Assembly: GCA_023389055.1 (NCBI GenBank)
Contig: JAEWFA010000016.1
Location: 1-64,000 of the forward strand
DNA length: 64,000 nt
Source of the DNA: Pseudomonadota bacterium
Lineage (GTDB): Bacteria; Pseudomonadota; Gammaproteobacteria; Burkholderiales; Burkholderiaceae_E
Reading direction: 5' to 3'
Shown: positions 9,158 to 18,613 of the stretch, piece by piece
Numbering within the stretch: position 1 is the stretch's first letter
How the letters are laid out: each line of letters begins with the position of its first letter
Translations under genes and position numbers: made by a program
The notes under the pieces: generated by a model
Told to the model about the DNA's origin: nothing
Seen by the model: only the letters and a program-made list of their open reading frames with translations
The model's database searches: none

Positions 9158-10246
9158 ATGACGGCCCCCGACGGCGCAGCAATCGAAGCGCCAACGCGCG
9201 GCATCGAATTGCCGCCACGGCTGACCTCGTTCTCGCACGGCGGCGGCTGCGGCTGCAAGATCTCCCCCGGCGTGCTGTCGCAACTGCTGCGCGGCGCCGA
9301 GCGCCTGCCCGTACCGCCGCAGTTGCTCGTCGGCCTGGACACCGCCGACGACGCCGCGGTCTACCGGCTCGACGACGAGCACGCGTTGATCGCGACCACC
9401 GATTTCTTCATGCCGATCGTCGACGATCCGCACGACTTCGGACGCATCGCGGCGGCGAACGCGCTGTCGGACGTCTACGCGATGGGCGGCTCGCCGATTC
9501 TCGCGCTGGCGATCGTCGCGATGCCGATCGACCGCCTGCCGCTCGACGTCATCCGCAGCATCCTGCAGGGTGGCGAGTCGGTGTGCGCGAGCGCCGGCGT
9601 GCCGATCGCCGGAGGGCACACGATCGATTCGGTCGAGCCGATCTACGGGCTGGTAGCGATCGGCGTCGCGAATCCGACGCATATCCGCCGCAACGACGAG
9701 GCGCGTCCGGGCGACCGACTCGTGCTCGGCAAGGCGCTCGGCGTCGGCATCGCTTCGGCCGCGCTCCGGAAGGAGCGCCTTTCGCCGCAGGGCTACGCGG
9801 CGATGATCGCCTCGACGACGCAACTCAACGTCTCCGGGCCCGCGCTGGCGCGGTTGCCGGGGGTGCACGCGATGACCGACGTCACCGGTTTCGGCCTGCT
9901 CGGCCACGCGCTCGAGATGTGCCGCGGAGCGCGCGTACGGGTGCGATTGTCATCGACGTCGGTTCCGCGGCTTGCGGGCACCGACGAGCGACTGGCCGAG
10001 GGCTTCGTCACGGGCGCATCGGCGCGCAACTGGGCGGCGTACGGCCACGAGGTGCAACTCCCGGAGCACGCACCGGAATCGCTGCGCGCGCTACTCACCG
10101 ATCCGCAGACCTCCGGCGGGCTGCTCGTCGCCTGCGCGCCGTCGTCGGTCGACGAGGTATTGGAGATCCTGCACCGCGACGGTTTCGCGTCGGCCTGCGA
10201 AATCGGCGAAGTCCTGGCCGGAGAGCCGGGCGTCGAGGTGCGCTGA
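9158..10246 (+). CDS. selD: selenide, water dikinase (selenophosphate synthetase)
   Basis: 362 aa. Makes selenophosphate from selenide and ATP for selenocysteine or 2-selenouridine tRNA. The glycine-rich N-terminus GGGCGCKISPG carries Cys31 and Lys34, equivalent to E. coli Cys17/Lys20. The active-site position is cysteine here, not an in-frame TGA selenocysteine. AIRS-type ATP-binding and C-terminal domains follow (GGHTIDSVEPIYGL, TDVTGFGLLGH). It sits 3 bp after fabI. No selA, selB, selC or selU lies nearby, so the user pathway is elsewhere. Confidence 0.93.
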   Translation: MTAPDGAAIEAPTRGIELPPRLTSFSHGGGCGCKISPGVLSQLLRGAERLPVPPQLLVGLDTADDAAVYRLDDEHALIATTDFFMPIVDDPHDFGRIAAANALSDVYAMGGSPILALAIVAMPIDRLPLDVIRSILQGGESVCASAGVPIAGGHTIDSVEPIYGLVAIGVANPTHIRRNDEARPGDRLVLGKALGVGIASAALRKERLSPQGYAAMIASTTQLNVSGPALARLPGVHAMTDVTGFGLLGHALEMCRGARVRVRLSSTSVPRLAGTDERLAEGFVTGASARNWAAYGHEVQLPEHAPESLRALLTDPQTSGGLLVACAPSSVDEVLEILHRDGFASACEIGEVLAGEPGVEVR

Positions 10247-10262
10247 CGCGCACGGGCGCGGC

Positions 10263-12782
10263 TCACGGCGCGCTCGCGGGCTGCAGCACGAGTACCTCGA
10301 GCGCCTCGCGCTCGATGCGCTCGCGAGAGGTGAGCATCGGCAGGTAGCGGACCTTCGACCAGGGAGCGACGAGGTCGTCGTAGTGAGGCGACAGCCGGTG
10401 GCCGCTCTGCCCGGTCGACAGGATGAAGCGCGAGGCATCCGGTTCGGCAAGATCGTAGATCGCGCGATAGCCGGGCGCCCAGCGATTCTCGAACGGCGCC
10501 GCCGGGTCCCAGGGATCGTGTCGCGCGACATCGATCGTGCTCGGGTCGCCGCCGCTCGGGGAACGCAGGTCGAACCATTTCGAAAGCAGCCAGTGCCGCC
10601 CGAAGGGACGATGCGTCCATGTCGCCGGATGCAGCCGGCCCCACTGCCAGCTTTCCGGCTCGCCCCCGAGGCGGCGGGACAACTCGTCGACGACTTCGTC
10701 GAGCGAGTGCGTGAGCATCTCGTCGCAGTCCTCGACGGCCGGCGTGCGGCGATCGTCGCACCAGCGCGCGCGGCGCGAATCGGCGAGCACGTCGCGCAAC
10801 GGGTTGTGGCGCATCCGGTGCCGCTCGATCTGCATGAAGAGTTCGGCGCCGACCTCGTCCTCGAAAACGGCGCGACGAAGCCGATCGATCCACGCAACGG
10901 CGATCAGCGGCTCGGGCCGATCGGCGGCGAGAACCGGCGCGCCCGGCTCGGACTGCGCATCCGACCACGCGCGCAGGAGCGCGAGCGCCCGTCGCGCGCG
11001 TTCGCTGCGGGGTCGCGTCTGCAGCAGCTTCGGCAACAACTCGCCGACCGCCGGTGAGCCGACGTCGGCCTGGATCGCCGCGAACGCGTCGAGATCGTGC
11101 ACGTCGAGCGCGTGCAGCTTCGCGGCGATCCGGTCCGAGCGATACGGCAACGCCCATTCACCGCCCAGGTGATGCGGATAGGCGTCGTCGACGATGCGCT
11201 GGTTCGCGGTGACGATCATTCCGTTCGGCGGCTGCTCGACCTGCGGGAGTTCGTCGAACGGAATCGTTCCGATCCAGTCGTAGCGTGCATCCCAGCCCGG
11301 CGCCGGCAGCGCTCCGCGCAACTCGTTGTCCTCGCGTCGCAGCGGGACGACTCCGGCGGCAACGAACGCGATGTGCCCTTCGGCGTCGGCGTAGACGATG
11401 TTCTGCTGCGGCCCGCGCAGGTCGCGCAGCGCTTCGCGGAACGACGTCCAGTCGGTGGCCAAGTTCATGCCGAGGCCGGCGCGCACCGTCCGATCGTCGG
11501 GCGACAGCATCGTCCACGCGAACGACAGCACGTGCGGCGCGGGGCCGCGCGCGTCGAGCAACGCGCGGCTCGAGGCGAGCACGTCGGAGATCACCGGTCC
11601 GTGTCGCGTTTCGCGGACCACGAGCTCGACATCGGCCGCTCCCTTCACGCGAATCGTCTCTGCGCGCGTCTCGAATCGGGCCCAGCCGTCGGGGGTGCGA
11701 TACCGGTGCGGATCGTCCGGGTCGACGCGCTCGAGATAGAGGTCCTGCGTGTCGGGGGCGGTGTTGGTGAAGCCCCAGGCGAGACGATCGGTGCGCCCGA
11801 GCACGATGTACGGCAGCCCGGGGAGCGTCGCGCCGATCACCTGCAGCCCCGGCGCCGACAGGTGCGCGAGATACCACAGCGAAGGCGCGCTCAACCCGAG
11901 ATGCGGATCGTTGGCGAGCATCGGCTTGCCGCTGGGCGTCTTGCGCCCGTCCACGACCCAGTTGTTCGAACCGAGGCCATCGAGCGAGGTCGACGGCATC
12001 GACTCGGTGATCGCGCGTGCGAGCGCAAGCGCCTGGCGGCCGGGGAAGGCCGTTTGCGACGCAGCGTCCCGGCCGGCCGTCGCACCGTCGGCGTACAGCC
12101 GGGCCGGATCGGCGAGCGGCATCGGCGGCGTCGTGCCGAGCAGTTCGGCCACCTGCCCGGCATCGAGTCGATCGAGCAGTGCCAGGCGCAGCAATTCGAC
12201 GCCGTGGTTGCCCGAAAGATCCCAGGCCATCATCGTTCCCCAGCCGATCGAGTCGGCCGGCTCCCAGCGTTGCGGCCGCACGCCGAGCAACAGGAATTCG
12301 GGCGACAGCTCCCAGGGCCGCGCCAGCACGTGTTCGATCCACGCGTTCACGCCGTCGACGTACGCCTGCAACGCCTGGCGAGTGGAGGGATCGAGGCGCT
12401 CGACGACGCGCTGCGCGTTGCGCCGCACGCCGAGCGTCCGCAGGAAGCGATCGGTTCCGAGTGCGTCGGGTCCGAGCACCTCGGCGAGCGCGCCGTGCAC
12501 GATCCGGCGGTTCATCTCGAGCTGCCAGAGACGATCCTGCGCGTGCAACAGCCCGAGCGTACGGAAGGCATCGCGCGGGGAGGCGGCGAAGACGTGCGGG
12601 ATGCCGTGCGCATCGCGGATGACGCGCGCTGGCGCTTCCAGGCCGTCGAGCACGAGCTCGCCGCTCGTCTTCGGCAGCGCCACGAAGCGCCAGGCGAGCG
12701 CGACGGCGACGACGAGCAGCAGCGCGAGAGCGAGCAGCGCCCCGGCGAGTCGCGCGATCGGGCGCCGCGTGGCGCGAGACAT
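10263..12782 (-). CDS. penicillin acylase family protein (peptidase S45, Ntn hydrolase)
   Basis: 839 aa. An N-terminal membrane anchor or uncleaved signal (residues 11-33) precedes the Ntn-hydrolase chain. The segment VIRDAHGIPHVFA and LHAQDRLWQLEMNRR are hallmarks of the alpha chain. The autocatalytic processing site and nucleophile is Ser272 in GLGSNNWVV, followed by ANDPHLGLS. Family members hydrolyse amides such as penicillins or acyl-homoserine lactones; the substrate here cannot be told. It is convergent with selD (16 bp between stops) and divergent from the ABC exporter operon at 12838. Confidence 0.88.
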   Translation of the reverse strand: MSRATRRPIARLAGALLALALLLVVAVALAWRFVALPKTSGELVLDGLEAPARVIRDAHGIPHVFAASPRDAFRTLGLLHAQDRLWQLEMNRRIVHGALAEVLGPDALGTDRFLRTLGVRRNAQRVVERLDPSTRQALQAYVDGVNAWIEHVLARPWELSPEFLLLGVRPQRWEPADSIGWGTMMAWDLSGNHGVELLRLALLDRLDAGQVAELLGTTPPMPLADPARLYADGATAGRDAASQTAFPGRQALALARAITESMPSTSLDGLGSNNWVVDGRKTPSGKPMLANDPHLGLSAPSLWYLAHLSAPGLQVIGATLPGLPYIVLGRTDRLAWGFTNTAPDTQDLYLERVDPDDPHRYRTPDGWARFETRAETIRVKGAADVELVVRETRHGPVISDVLASSRALLDARGPAPHVLSFAWTMLSPDDRTVRAGLGMNLATDWTSFREALRDLRGPQQNIVYADAEGHIAFVAAGVVPLRREDNELRGALPAPGWDARYDWIGTIPFDELPQVEQPPNGMIVTANQRIVDDAYPHHLGGEWALPYRSDRIAAKLHALDVHDLDAFAAIQADVGSPAVGELLPKLLQTRPRSERARRALALLRAWSDAQSEPGAPVLAADRPEPLIAVAWIDRLRRAVFEDEVGAELFMQIERHRMRHNPLRDVLADSRRARWCDDRRTPAVEDCDEMLTHSLDEVVDELSRRLGGEPESWQWGRLHPATWTHRPFGRHWLLSKWFDLRSPSGGDPSTIDVARHDPWDPAAPFENRWAPGYRAIYDLAEPDASRFILSTGQSGHRLSPHYDDLVAPWSKVRYLPMLTSRERIEREALEVLVLQPASAP

Positions 12783-12837
12783 CCTCCCCTCCCCGCCGCT
12801 TCGGCGAGCGGCGTAGGCGGCACCGTATCATGGCCGG

Positions 12838-13548
12838 ATGACCCCCGCCGTGGAGCTCGCCGGCGTGCGCAAGGCCTTCGGCGCGCATCTCGTCCTGCAG
12901 GACGTGTCGCTGCGCGTCGAGCGGGGAGAACGCGTTGCGCTGCTCGGCGAATCCGGCAGCGGCAAGTCGACGCTGCTGAACTTCGTCGCCGGCCTGGAAT
13001 CGCCCGATGCCGGGCTCGTGCGCGTGCTGGACCACGAGATGTCGGCGCTCGACGCCGACCAGCGTGCGCGCGTGCGGCGCGAGCACATCGGCTTCGTCTT
13101 CCAGGCCTTTCACCTCCTCGCGCACCTGAGCGCCGTGCAGAACGTGGCCGTGCCGCTGCTGCTCGCCGGTGAACCCGGCGACGTCGCGCAGCAGCGCGCG
13201 GCGCACCGGCTGGCCGGCGTCGGCCTGGGCGATCGACTCGATGCGCTGCCGCGCGAACTGTCGGGCGGAGAGCAGCAACGCGTGGCGCTCGCCCGCGCGC
13301 TCGTGCACGAACCGGAACTCGTCCTCGCCGACGAACCGACCGGCAACCTCGACCCCTCGAGCGCGCAACGGGCACTCGAGGAAATCGCCTCGACGATCGA
13401 TCGATGCGGCGCAGCGCTCGTGCTCGTCACGCATTCCGAGCAGGCGGCGCGCATCGCGCAGCGGCGGGTGCGGTTGCAGCAGGGAACGCTCGGCGTCGAA
13501 GCGGATCAAGCGCCAGCGCTTGCGCAACTGCGCCCGGCACGACGATGA
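12838..13548 (+). CDS. ABC transporter ATPase, LolD/MacB type
   Basis: 236 aa. Walker A GESGSGKST (about 37-45), Q-loop FVFQAFHLL, signature LSGGEQQR, Walker B LVLADEP followed by TGNLD, all typical of the LolD/MacB/FtsE-like o228 family that drives FtsX-like permeases. First gene of a three-gene operon with overlapping junctions (ATGA with the permease). Partner genes suggest an AttEFGH-like export or envelope function. Confidence 0.9.
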   Translation: MTPAVELAGVRKAFGAHLVLQDVSLRVERGERVALLGESGSGKSTLLNFVAGLESPDAGLVRVLDHEMSALDADQRARVRREHIGFVFQAFHLLAHLSAVQNVAVPLLLAGEPGDVAQQRAAHRLAGVGLGDRLDALPRELSGGEQQRVALARALVHEPELVLADEPTGNLDPSSAQRALEEIASTIDRCGAALVLVTHSEQAARIAQRRVRLQQGTLGVEADQAPALAQLRPARR

Positions 13549-16142
13549 GCGCCGTGGGCTCGCGTACCCCCGTCACGTTGCTGCGCTGGATGCTGCTCGC
13601 GCAGTGGCGTACGCAGCGCGGCCGCGCCGCGATCGCCGTGCTGGCGATCGCCATCGGCGTCGCGCTCGCATTGGCGATCACGCTGGTGAACCGTTCGGCG
13701 CTCGCCGAATTCGCCTCGGCGATCGCACACACCGAAGGCCGGGCGCAGGCGCAGATTCGCGCAAGCGGCGACAGCTTCGACGAGCAGTTGTACGCGCAGT
13801 TCGCGCAGGAAGCGGCCGGCGTCAGCGCGAGCCCCGTCATCGACGCGCGTTTCGCGCTCGCCGATCGAACCGGCACTTTCCTTCGCGTGATCGGCATCGA
13901 CGTCTTTCGCGCCGCGCGGGTGACGCCGAATCTCGTGCCTGCCGCGCCGAGCGCGCGCGCCGGCGCCGGCTCGCCGCTGTTCGACGACGACGCGATCTTC
14001 CTGTCGAACGCCGCGCTGTCGTCGCTCGCGCTCGTCGAAGGCGATCGGATCGAACTGTTGATCGACGGCAGCCGGGTCGCGCTGCGCGTGGCCGGGACGG
14101 TACCGGGCGCCGCCGCCGGCCAGGCGCTCGCCGTGATGGATGTCGGCACGATGCAATGGCGACTCGGCTGGCTCGGTCGTCTCACGCGCATCGACCTGCG
14201 CTTCGACCCGGGCACCGATGTCGCTTCCCTGCGGGCGGCGTGGGGCGAGCAGCGCCTCTCGCAGGCCTACTGGACGACTCCGCAAACCGGTGCCGAGCGC
14301 GCGTCGACGATCTCGCGCGCATACCGCGTGAACCTGAACGTGCTCGCGCTCGTCGCGTGGTTCACCGGCGCGTTCATCGTCCACTCGACGCTCGCGCTGG
14401 CGGTCGCGCGCCAGCACCGCGAACTCGCATTGCTCGTCGTGCTCGGCGCGCGCGAACGGTGGCTCGCGCGTCACGTGCTCGCCCAGGGACTCGCCATCGG
14501 AACGCTGGGCGCGATCCTCGGCGTCGCCGGCGGAATCGCGCTGGCGGCCTTGCTGGTCGCGCAATCCGGAGGCGATCTCGGCGGCGGCTACTTTTCCGCC
14601 GCGCGACCGTCGCTCGCCGTCGACCCGCTCGTCACGCTCGCGTTCGCGCTGGCGGGCGTCGCCACCGGCGTTGCCGGCAGCCTGGCGCCCGCGAGGGCAT
14701 TGCGCCGACTGCCGGCGGCGCGATCGCTTCGTGCCGGCGGAATCGAGGAAGCCGTTCCCGACATCGATCGACGCGGCCTCGCGCTCGCATGCTTGGCCCT
14801 CGGCGGGCTGCTGCTCGCGTGGCCGCCCACGGGCGAGATCCCGTGGCCCGCGTACGCCGCGATCGCCGCCTGGCTGGTCGGCGCGATCGCCGTCCTGCCG
14901 CGCATCGTCGCCCGCGCCGGCCGGGTCGGAGCGCGGGCGGTGGCGGCCCTGCACGTCACCGCGCTCGGCTGGCTCGCCGTGCAACGTTTGCGCGGCGCTC
15001 CGCGCAGCGCATCGGCGGCGATGTCGGCGATCGTCGCCAGCGTCGCGCTCGCCGCCGCGATGGCGATCATGGTCACGAGCTTTCGCGTCTCGGTGGCGAA
15101 CTGGCTCGACACGGTGCTGCCGGCCGATGCCTACGGCCGGGCCGCCGGCGGTGCGGCCCTGGGCCCGATCGACCCGAGGCTTCAACAGCGGATCGCCTCG
15201 ACGCCCGGCGTGGCGCGCACCGAATTCCTCCGAACGGTCGAATGGAATCTCGATCCCCGGCGCCCGCCGGTGGCAGTGCTGGTGCGCCCACTCGACCGGC
15301 AGGACCCGTCGTCACGGCTGGCGATCGTCGGCGAAACCCGCAGCGCTCCGCCCGGCACCATTGCGGTGTACGTCAGCGAAGCGATCGAGGACATCTACGG
15401 CTTCCGGCCGGGTTCCCTCCTCGAAGGTGCGCTGCCGACCGCGTCGCCGTCCGCGGCCACCGGGGCGGCCGGGAAGGCGCTGCGAACGCCGCCGCTGTTC
15501 GTCGCCGGGGTGTGGCGCGACTATGCGCGCCAGCACGGAAGCATCGTCATCGACTCCGCAGACTGGCGAGCGCTCGGCGGCGACGAGACGGCCAACGACG
15601 TCGCCGTCTGGTTCGACGACGCGACGCCGCGCAACGAAGCGTGGCGCGGGTTGCGCCATGCAGTCCGGGGCGTTGCCGGCTTCGAGTGGCGAAGCAGCGG
15701 CGCGCTGCGCGCGCGATCGCTGCGGATCTTCGATCGCAGCTTCGCCGTCACCTACGCGCTCGAGGCGATCGCCATCGCGGTGGCGCTCTTCGGCGTCGCG
15801 TCGACCTGGGCGGCCGAGGGGCTGGCGCGCCGGCGCGAATTCGCCACGCTGCAGCATCTCGGGTTGACGCGCCGGCAGATCGCCGTCTCGTTCGCGATCG
15901 AGGCGCTGCTGCAGATCGTCATCGCCGTCGCATGGGGAACGGTCGTCGGCTTCGCGATCGCACTGGTATTGATCCATCGCGTGAACCCGCAGTCGTTCCA
16001 CTGGACGATGCAGCTGTCGTTGCCCGGCGGCCTGCTCGCCGCTTCGGCGATCGCGCTGCTCGCGCTCGGCACGGTCGCCGCGGTGCTCGCCGCATTGCGG
16101 GCGGTCGGCGATCCGGTGCGCGTGCTGGCGGAGGACACATGA
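13545..16142 (+). CDS. FtsX-like ABC transporter permease (two FtsX domains)
   Basis: 865 aa from ATG 13545, which overlaps the ATPase stop (ATGA). The open frame extends upstream only as a shadow. N-terminal membrane helix (AIAVLAIAIGVALALAITLV), a MacB-like periplasmic domain, then an FtsX helix bundle (about residues 260-440), a second periplasmic domain and a C-terminal FtsX bundle. The layout resembles the large single permeases of AttFG/YbbP type, with both halves in one chain. Operates with the ATPase upstream and the AttH-like protein downstream. Cargo unknown. Confidence 0.87.
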   Translation: MSAVGSRTPVTLLRWMLLAQWRTQRGRAAIAVLAIAIGVALALAITLVNRSALAEFASAIAHTEGRAQAQIRASGDSFDEQLYAQFAQEAAGVSASPVIDARFALADRTGTFLRVIGIDVFRAARVTPNLVPAAPSARAGAGSPLFDDDAIFLSNAALSSLALVEGDRIELLIDGSRVALRVAGTVPGAAAGQALAVMDVGTMQWRLGWLGRLTRIDLRFDPGTDVASLRAAWGEQRLSQAYWTTPQTGAERASTISRAYRVNLNVLALVAWFTGAFIVHSTLALAVARQHRELALLVVLGARERWLARHVLAQGLAIGTLGAILGVAGGIALAALLVAQSGGDLGGGYFSAARPSLAVDPLVTLAFALAGVATGVAGSLAPARALRRLPAARSLRAGGIEEAVPDIDRRGLALACLALGGLLLAWPPTGEIPWPAYAAIAAWLVGAIAVLPRIVARAGRVGARAVAALHVTALGWLAVQRLRGAPRSASAAMSAIVASVALAAAMAIMVTSFRVSVANWLDTVLPADAYGRAAGGAALGPIDPRLQQRIASTPGVARTEFLRTVEWNLDPRRPPVAVLVRPLDRQDPSSRLAIVGETRSAPPGTIAVYVSEAIEDIYGFRPGSLLEGALPTASPSAATGAAGKALRTPPLFVAGVWRDYARQHGSIVIDSADWRALGGDETANDVAVWFDDATPRNEAWRGLRHAVRGVAGFEWRSSGALRARSLRIFDRSFAVTYALEAIAIAVALFGVASTWAAEGLARRREFATLQHLGLTRRQIAVSFAIEALLQIVIAVAWGTVVGFAIALVLIHRVNPQSFHWTMQLSLPGGLLAASAIALLALGTVAAVLAALRAVGDPVRVLAEDT

Positions 16143-17281
16143 AGAGCGACGGCCGGCGCCATTGGATGCGTCGCGCCGGCTCGGCAGCGCTCGCCGTTGC
16201 GGGCGGATGGCTGCCATCGAGAGCGCTGCGCGCGGCAGCGGCACCGTACCCCGACGTCGTGCGCGGCGTGCCGCTGTCGTTTCCCCGCGATCACGGGGCG
16301 CACGACGCGTTTCGGACGGAATGGTGGTACCTGACCGGATGGCTCGAACGCGTAGACGGAGCGCGGCGCGGCGAGCCAGCGGGCGTGCAGGTCACGTTCT
16401 TTCGCACGAGGACACGGCACGATCCGGCGGACCCGAGCCGCTTCGCGCCGGTGCAGTTGCTGTTCGCACATGCCGCACTCGCCCTGCCCGAGCACCGATC
16501 GCTGGCGCATGCGCAACGTGCGGCGCGCGAGGGCTTCGGTCTTGCGCAGGCGTCGCGCGCAGACGCCGAGGTTGCGATCGGCGACTGGTCGCTCGCGCGC
16601 GCCGCCGACGACACCTATCGCACGCGGATTGTCGACGCATCACTCGCCATCGAGCTGTCGTTTCGCCCGGATGCACCGCCGCTGCTACAGGGCGACGGCG
16701 GCTTCTCGCGCAAGGGCCCGCGCGAGACGCAGGCGAGCTACTACTACAGCCGGCCGCAACTCGAGGTGCGCGGTTCTATCGCAGCGGACGGACGGCGCAG
16801 CAGCGTCGAAGGCGTTGCCTGGCTCGATCACGAGTGGTCCAGCGAGATCCTCGACCCTTCGGCGGTCGGCTGGGACTGGGTCGGCCTGAATCTCGACGAC
16901 GGCTCCGCGCTCACCGCATTTCGCATCCGCGCTGGCGACGGGACGACTCTGTGGAGCTACGCCAGGCAGGCCGATCGGTTGCCGGCCGCCGGCGCGATGG
17001 CCGCGCGATGGAACCGGGCCGACCCTTCGAACGTCGGCTTCGAGCCGCTACGGGAATGGACGTCGCCGCGCACAGGCGTGCGATACCCCGTCTCGATGCG
17101 CCTTACGCTGGACGCACGCAGCCTGACGCTCGAGCCCCTGTTCGACGACCAGGAACTCGACACCCGCGCAACCACCGGCGTCGTCTACTGGGAAGGCGCC
17201 GTCCGCGTCTTCGAGCGCGGCGCGGTGATCGGCCGCGGCTACCTGGAGCTGACGGGGTACGAAGCGAGGGTGGTTTTTTGA
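16139..17281 (+). CDS. AttH-like / carotenoid 1,2-hydratase family lipocalin-fold protein
   Basis: 380 aa from ATG 16139 (ATGA overlap with the permease). The N-terminus HWMRRAGSAALAVAGGWLPS looks like a signal, possibly Tat (twin Arg). The body has the family hallmarks EWWYLTGWL, ASYYYSRPQLEVRG, WLDHEWSSE and WDWVGLNLDDG of the AttH/CrtC two-domain lipocalin-like fold. In Agrobacterium the attEFGH genes pair such a protein with an ABC transporter, matching this operon. An enzyme or ligand carrier role is inferred only. The TGA stop leads straight into the GTGAAGG repeat. Confidence 0.85.
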   Translation: MKSDGRRHWMRRAGSAALAVAGGWLPSRALRAAAAPYPDVVRGVPLSFPRDHGAHDAFRTEWWYLTGWLERVDGARRGEPAGVQVTFFRTRTRHDPADPSRFAPVQLLFAHAALALPEHRSLAHAQRAAREGFGLAQASRADAEVAIGDWSLARAADDTYRTRIVDASLAIELSFRPDAPPLLQGDGGFSRKGPRETQASYYYSRPQLEVRGSIAADGRRSSVEGVAWLDHEWSSEILDPSAVGWDWVGLNLDDGSALTAFRIRAGDGTTLWSYARQADRLPAAGAMAARWNRADPSNVGFEPLREWTSPRTGVRYPVSMRLTLDARSLTLEPLFDDQELDTRATTGVVYWEGAVRVFERGAVIGRGYLELTGYEARVVF

Positions 17282-17287
17282 AGGGAC

Positions 17288-17383
17288 GTGAAGGGTGAAG
17301 GGTGAAGGGTGAAGGGGGCCGAGCCGAGTTCGACACGGATTGCGCCTACTGCTTGTATTGCCCCTTCACCCTTCACCCTTCAC
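17288..17383. repeat. inverted GTGAAGG heptamer arrays between attH-like gene and gspF; possible bidirectional terminator
   Basis: Four perfect tandem GTGAAGG units (17288-17315) are followed by a 47-nt spacer and three perfect CCTTCAC units (17363-17383). The arms are complementary and could fold into a 21-bp or longer stem. The right arm contains the gspF stop codon (TCA at 17380-17382 on the plus strand). The position between convergent stops suggests termination of both transcripts, but there is no T-tract after the stem, so this is inference. Confidence 0.75.
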
Positions 17384-18585
17384 CTCACCAAATCATTGAT
17401 CTCGATGATCGGCAACAGCACCGCCAGCACGATGACGAGGACGATCGCGCCCATCGCGAGAATCAGCAGCGGCTCGAGCAGGCTCGTGAGGGTCAACGTG
17501 CGACGCTCGGTTTCCTGCGACAGCGTAGCGGCGGTGCGCTCGAGCATTTGAGGCAGTTCGCCGGTGGCTTCGCCGCTGGCGATCATGTGGATCATCAGCG
17601 GCGGAAACTGTCCCCCTGCCTTCAGCGCGCGCGCGAGCGACGCGCCTTCGCGCACGCGAGAGATCGCGTCCAGCACGTTCAGGCGCATCGACTCGTTCGA
17701 CAACGTGCGCGCGCCCGCCTCCAGCGCGCGGATCAGCGGCACGCCGCTGCTCGTCAGGATGCCGAGCGTCGAGGCGAAGCGCGCGGTGTTCAAGCCGCGG
17801 ATCAGCCGCCCGACCACCGGCAGGCCCAGCGTGCGTCGGTGCCACGACAGCCGGAAACTCGGCGATCGAAGTGCGGCGCGAAAGGCCGCGAACGCCGCGA
17901 CGACCAGCCCGAGCAGCAGCAGGCCCCAATCGCGGACGAAGTCGGAAGTCGCGATCAGTGCGACGGTGAGCGCCGGCAGGTCCTGGTGTGTCTGCGCGAA
18001 CACGCTGACCACCTGCGGCACGACGTAGGCGAGCATCGCGACGATGACGAGCATCGCGACGACGGTGACGATCGCCGGATAGGTGAACGCCAGCGCGATG
18101 CGCTGCGCGAGCGCCGAGCGCGACTCGATGTAATCGGCGAGCCGGCTCATCACGAGCGCGAGGTCGCCCGACTGCTCGCCGGCGGAGACGAGCGCGCGGT
18201 ACACCTCGGGAAAGTCGCGCGGATGCCGGGCGAGCGCCTGTGCGAGCGTCTGGCCGCCGACGACCTCGCTGCGCACGGCCGCGAAGCGCTCGCGCACCGA
18301 CTGGCGCTCCGCCTGTTCGACGACCGCGTCGAGCGCCTGCTCGATCGGCAGGCGCGCCGAGAGCAGGCTGGCGAGTTGGCGGGTGGCGAGCGAAAGCTCG
18401 GCGGCGCCCAGTCGCACGCCGATGGTTCGCGCGCCGGCGGCGGCTTCCTGCACGGCGACCACGTCGAGCGGCGCGAGCCCTCGGTCGCGCAGCAGTCCGC
18501 GCGCGTGGCGCGGCGAGTCGGCGTCGATGACGCCGCGCGCGACCTGCCCTGCGGCGTCGGCGGCCTCGTAGCGATAGGCAGGCAC
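17380..18585 (-). CDS. gspF: type II secretion system inner-membrane protein F
   Basis: 401 aa from GTG at 18585. The start MPAYRYEAADAAGQ is the classic GspF opening. Two T2SSF domains (about 70-190 and 270-390) with three membrane helices, including the C-terminal MGAIVLVIVLAVLLPIIEIND. It forms the inner-membrane platform with GspL and GspM and couples to the ATPase GspE. Last gene of the gsp operon, 28 bp after gspE. Confidence 0.94.
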   Translation of the reverse strand: MPAYRYEAADAAGQVARGVIDADSPRHARGLLRDRGLAPLDVVAVQEAAAGARTIGVRLGAAELSLATRQLASLLSARLPIEQALDAVVEQAERQSVRERFAAVRSEVVGGQTLAQALARHPRDFPEVYRALVSAGEQSGDLALVMSRLADYIESRSALAQRIALAFTYPAIVTVVAMLVIVAMLAYVVPQVVSVFAQTHQDLPALTVALIATSDFVRDWGLLLLGLVVAAFAAFRAALRSPSFRLSWHRRTLGLPVVGRLIRGLNTARFASTLGILTSSGVPLIRALEAGARTLSNESMRLNVLDAISRVREGASLARALKAGGQFPPLMIHMIASGEATGELPQMLERTAATLSQETERRTLTLTSLLEPLLILAMGAIVLVIVLAVLLPIIEINDLVR

Positions 18586-18613
18586 GTCCTTTCCGCCCGG
18601 TCGGTGACGAGCG

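Noticed and set aside
9237..9270. Possible selenocysteine codon in the SelD active site
   Set aside because: The codons read TGC GGC TGC AAG (Cys31, Cys33, Lys34); no in-frame TGA.
11097..13172. Plus-strand 691-codon frame opposite the penicillin acylase gene
   Set aside because: The minus-strand product has the SNNW nucleophile motif and a membrane anchor; the plus-strand frame has no recognisable feature.
17288..17383. CRISPR-like direct repeats
   Set aside because: Units are contiguous 7-mers without spacers, and the second array is inverted; not a CRISPR array.
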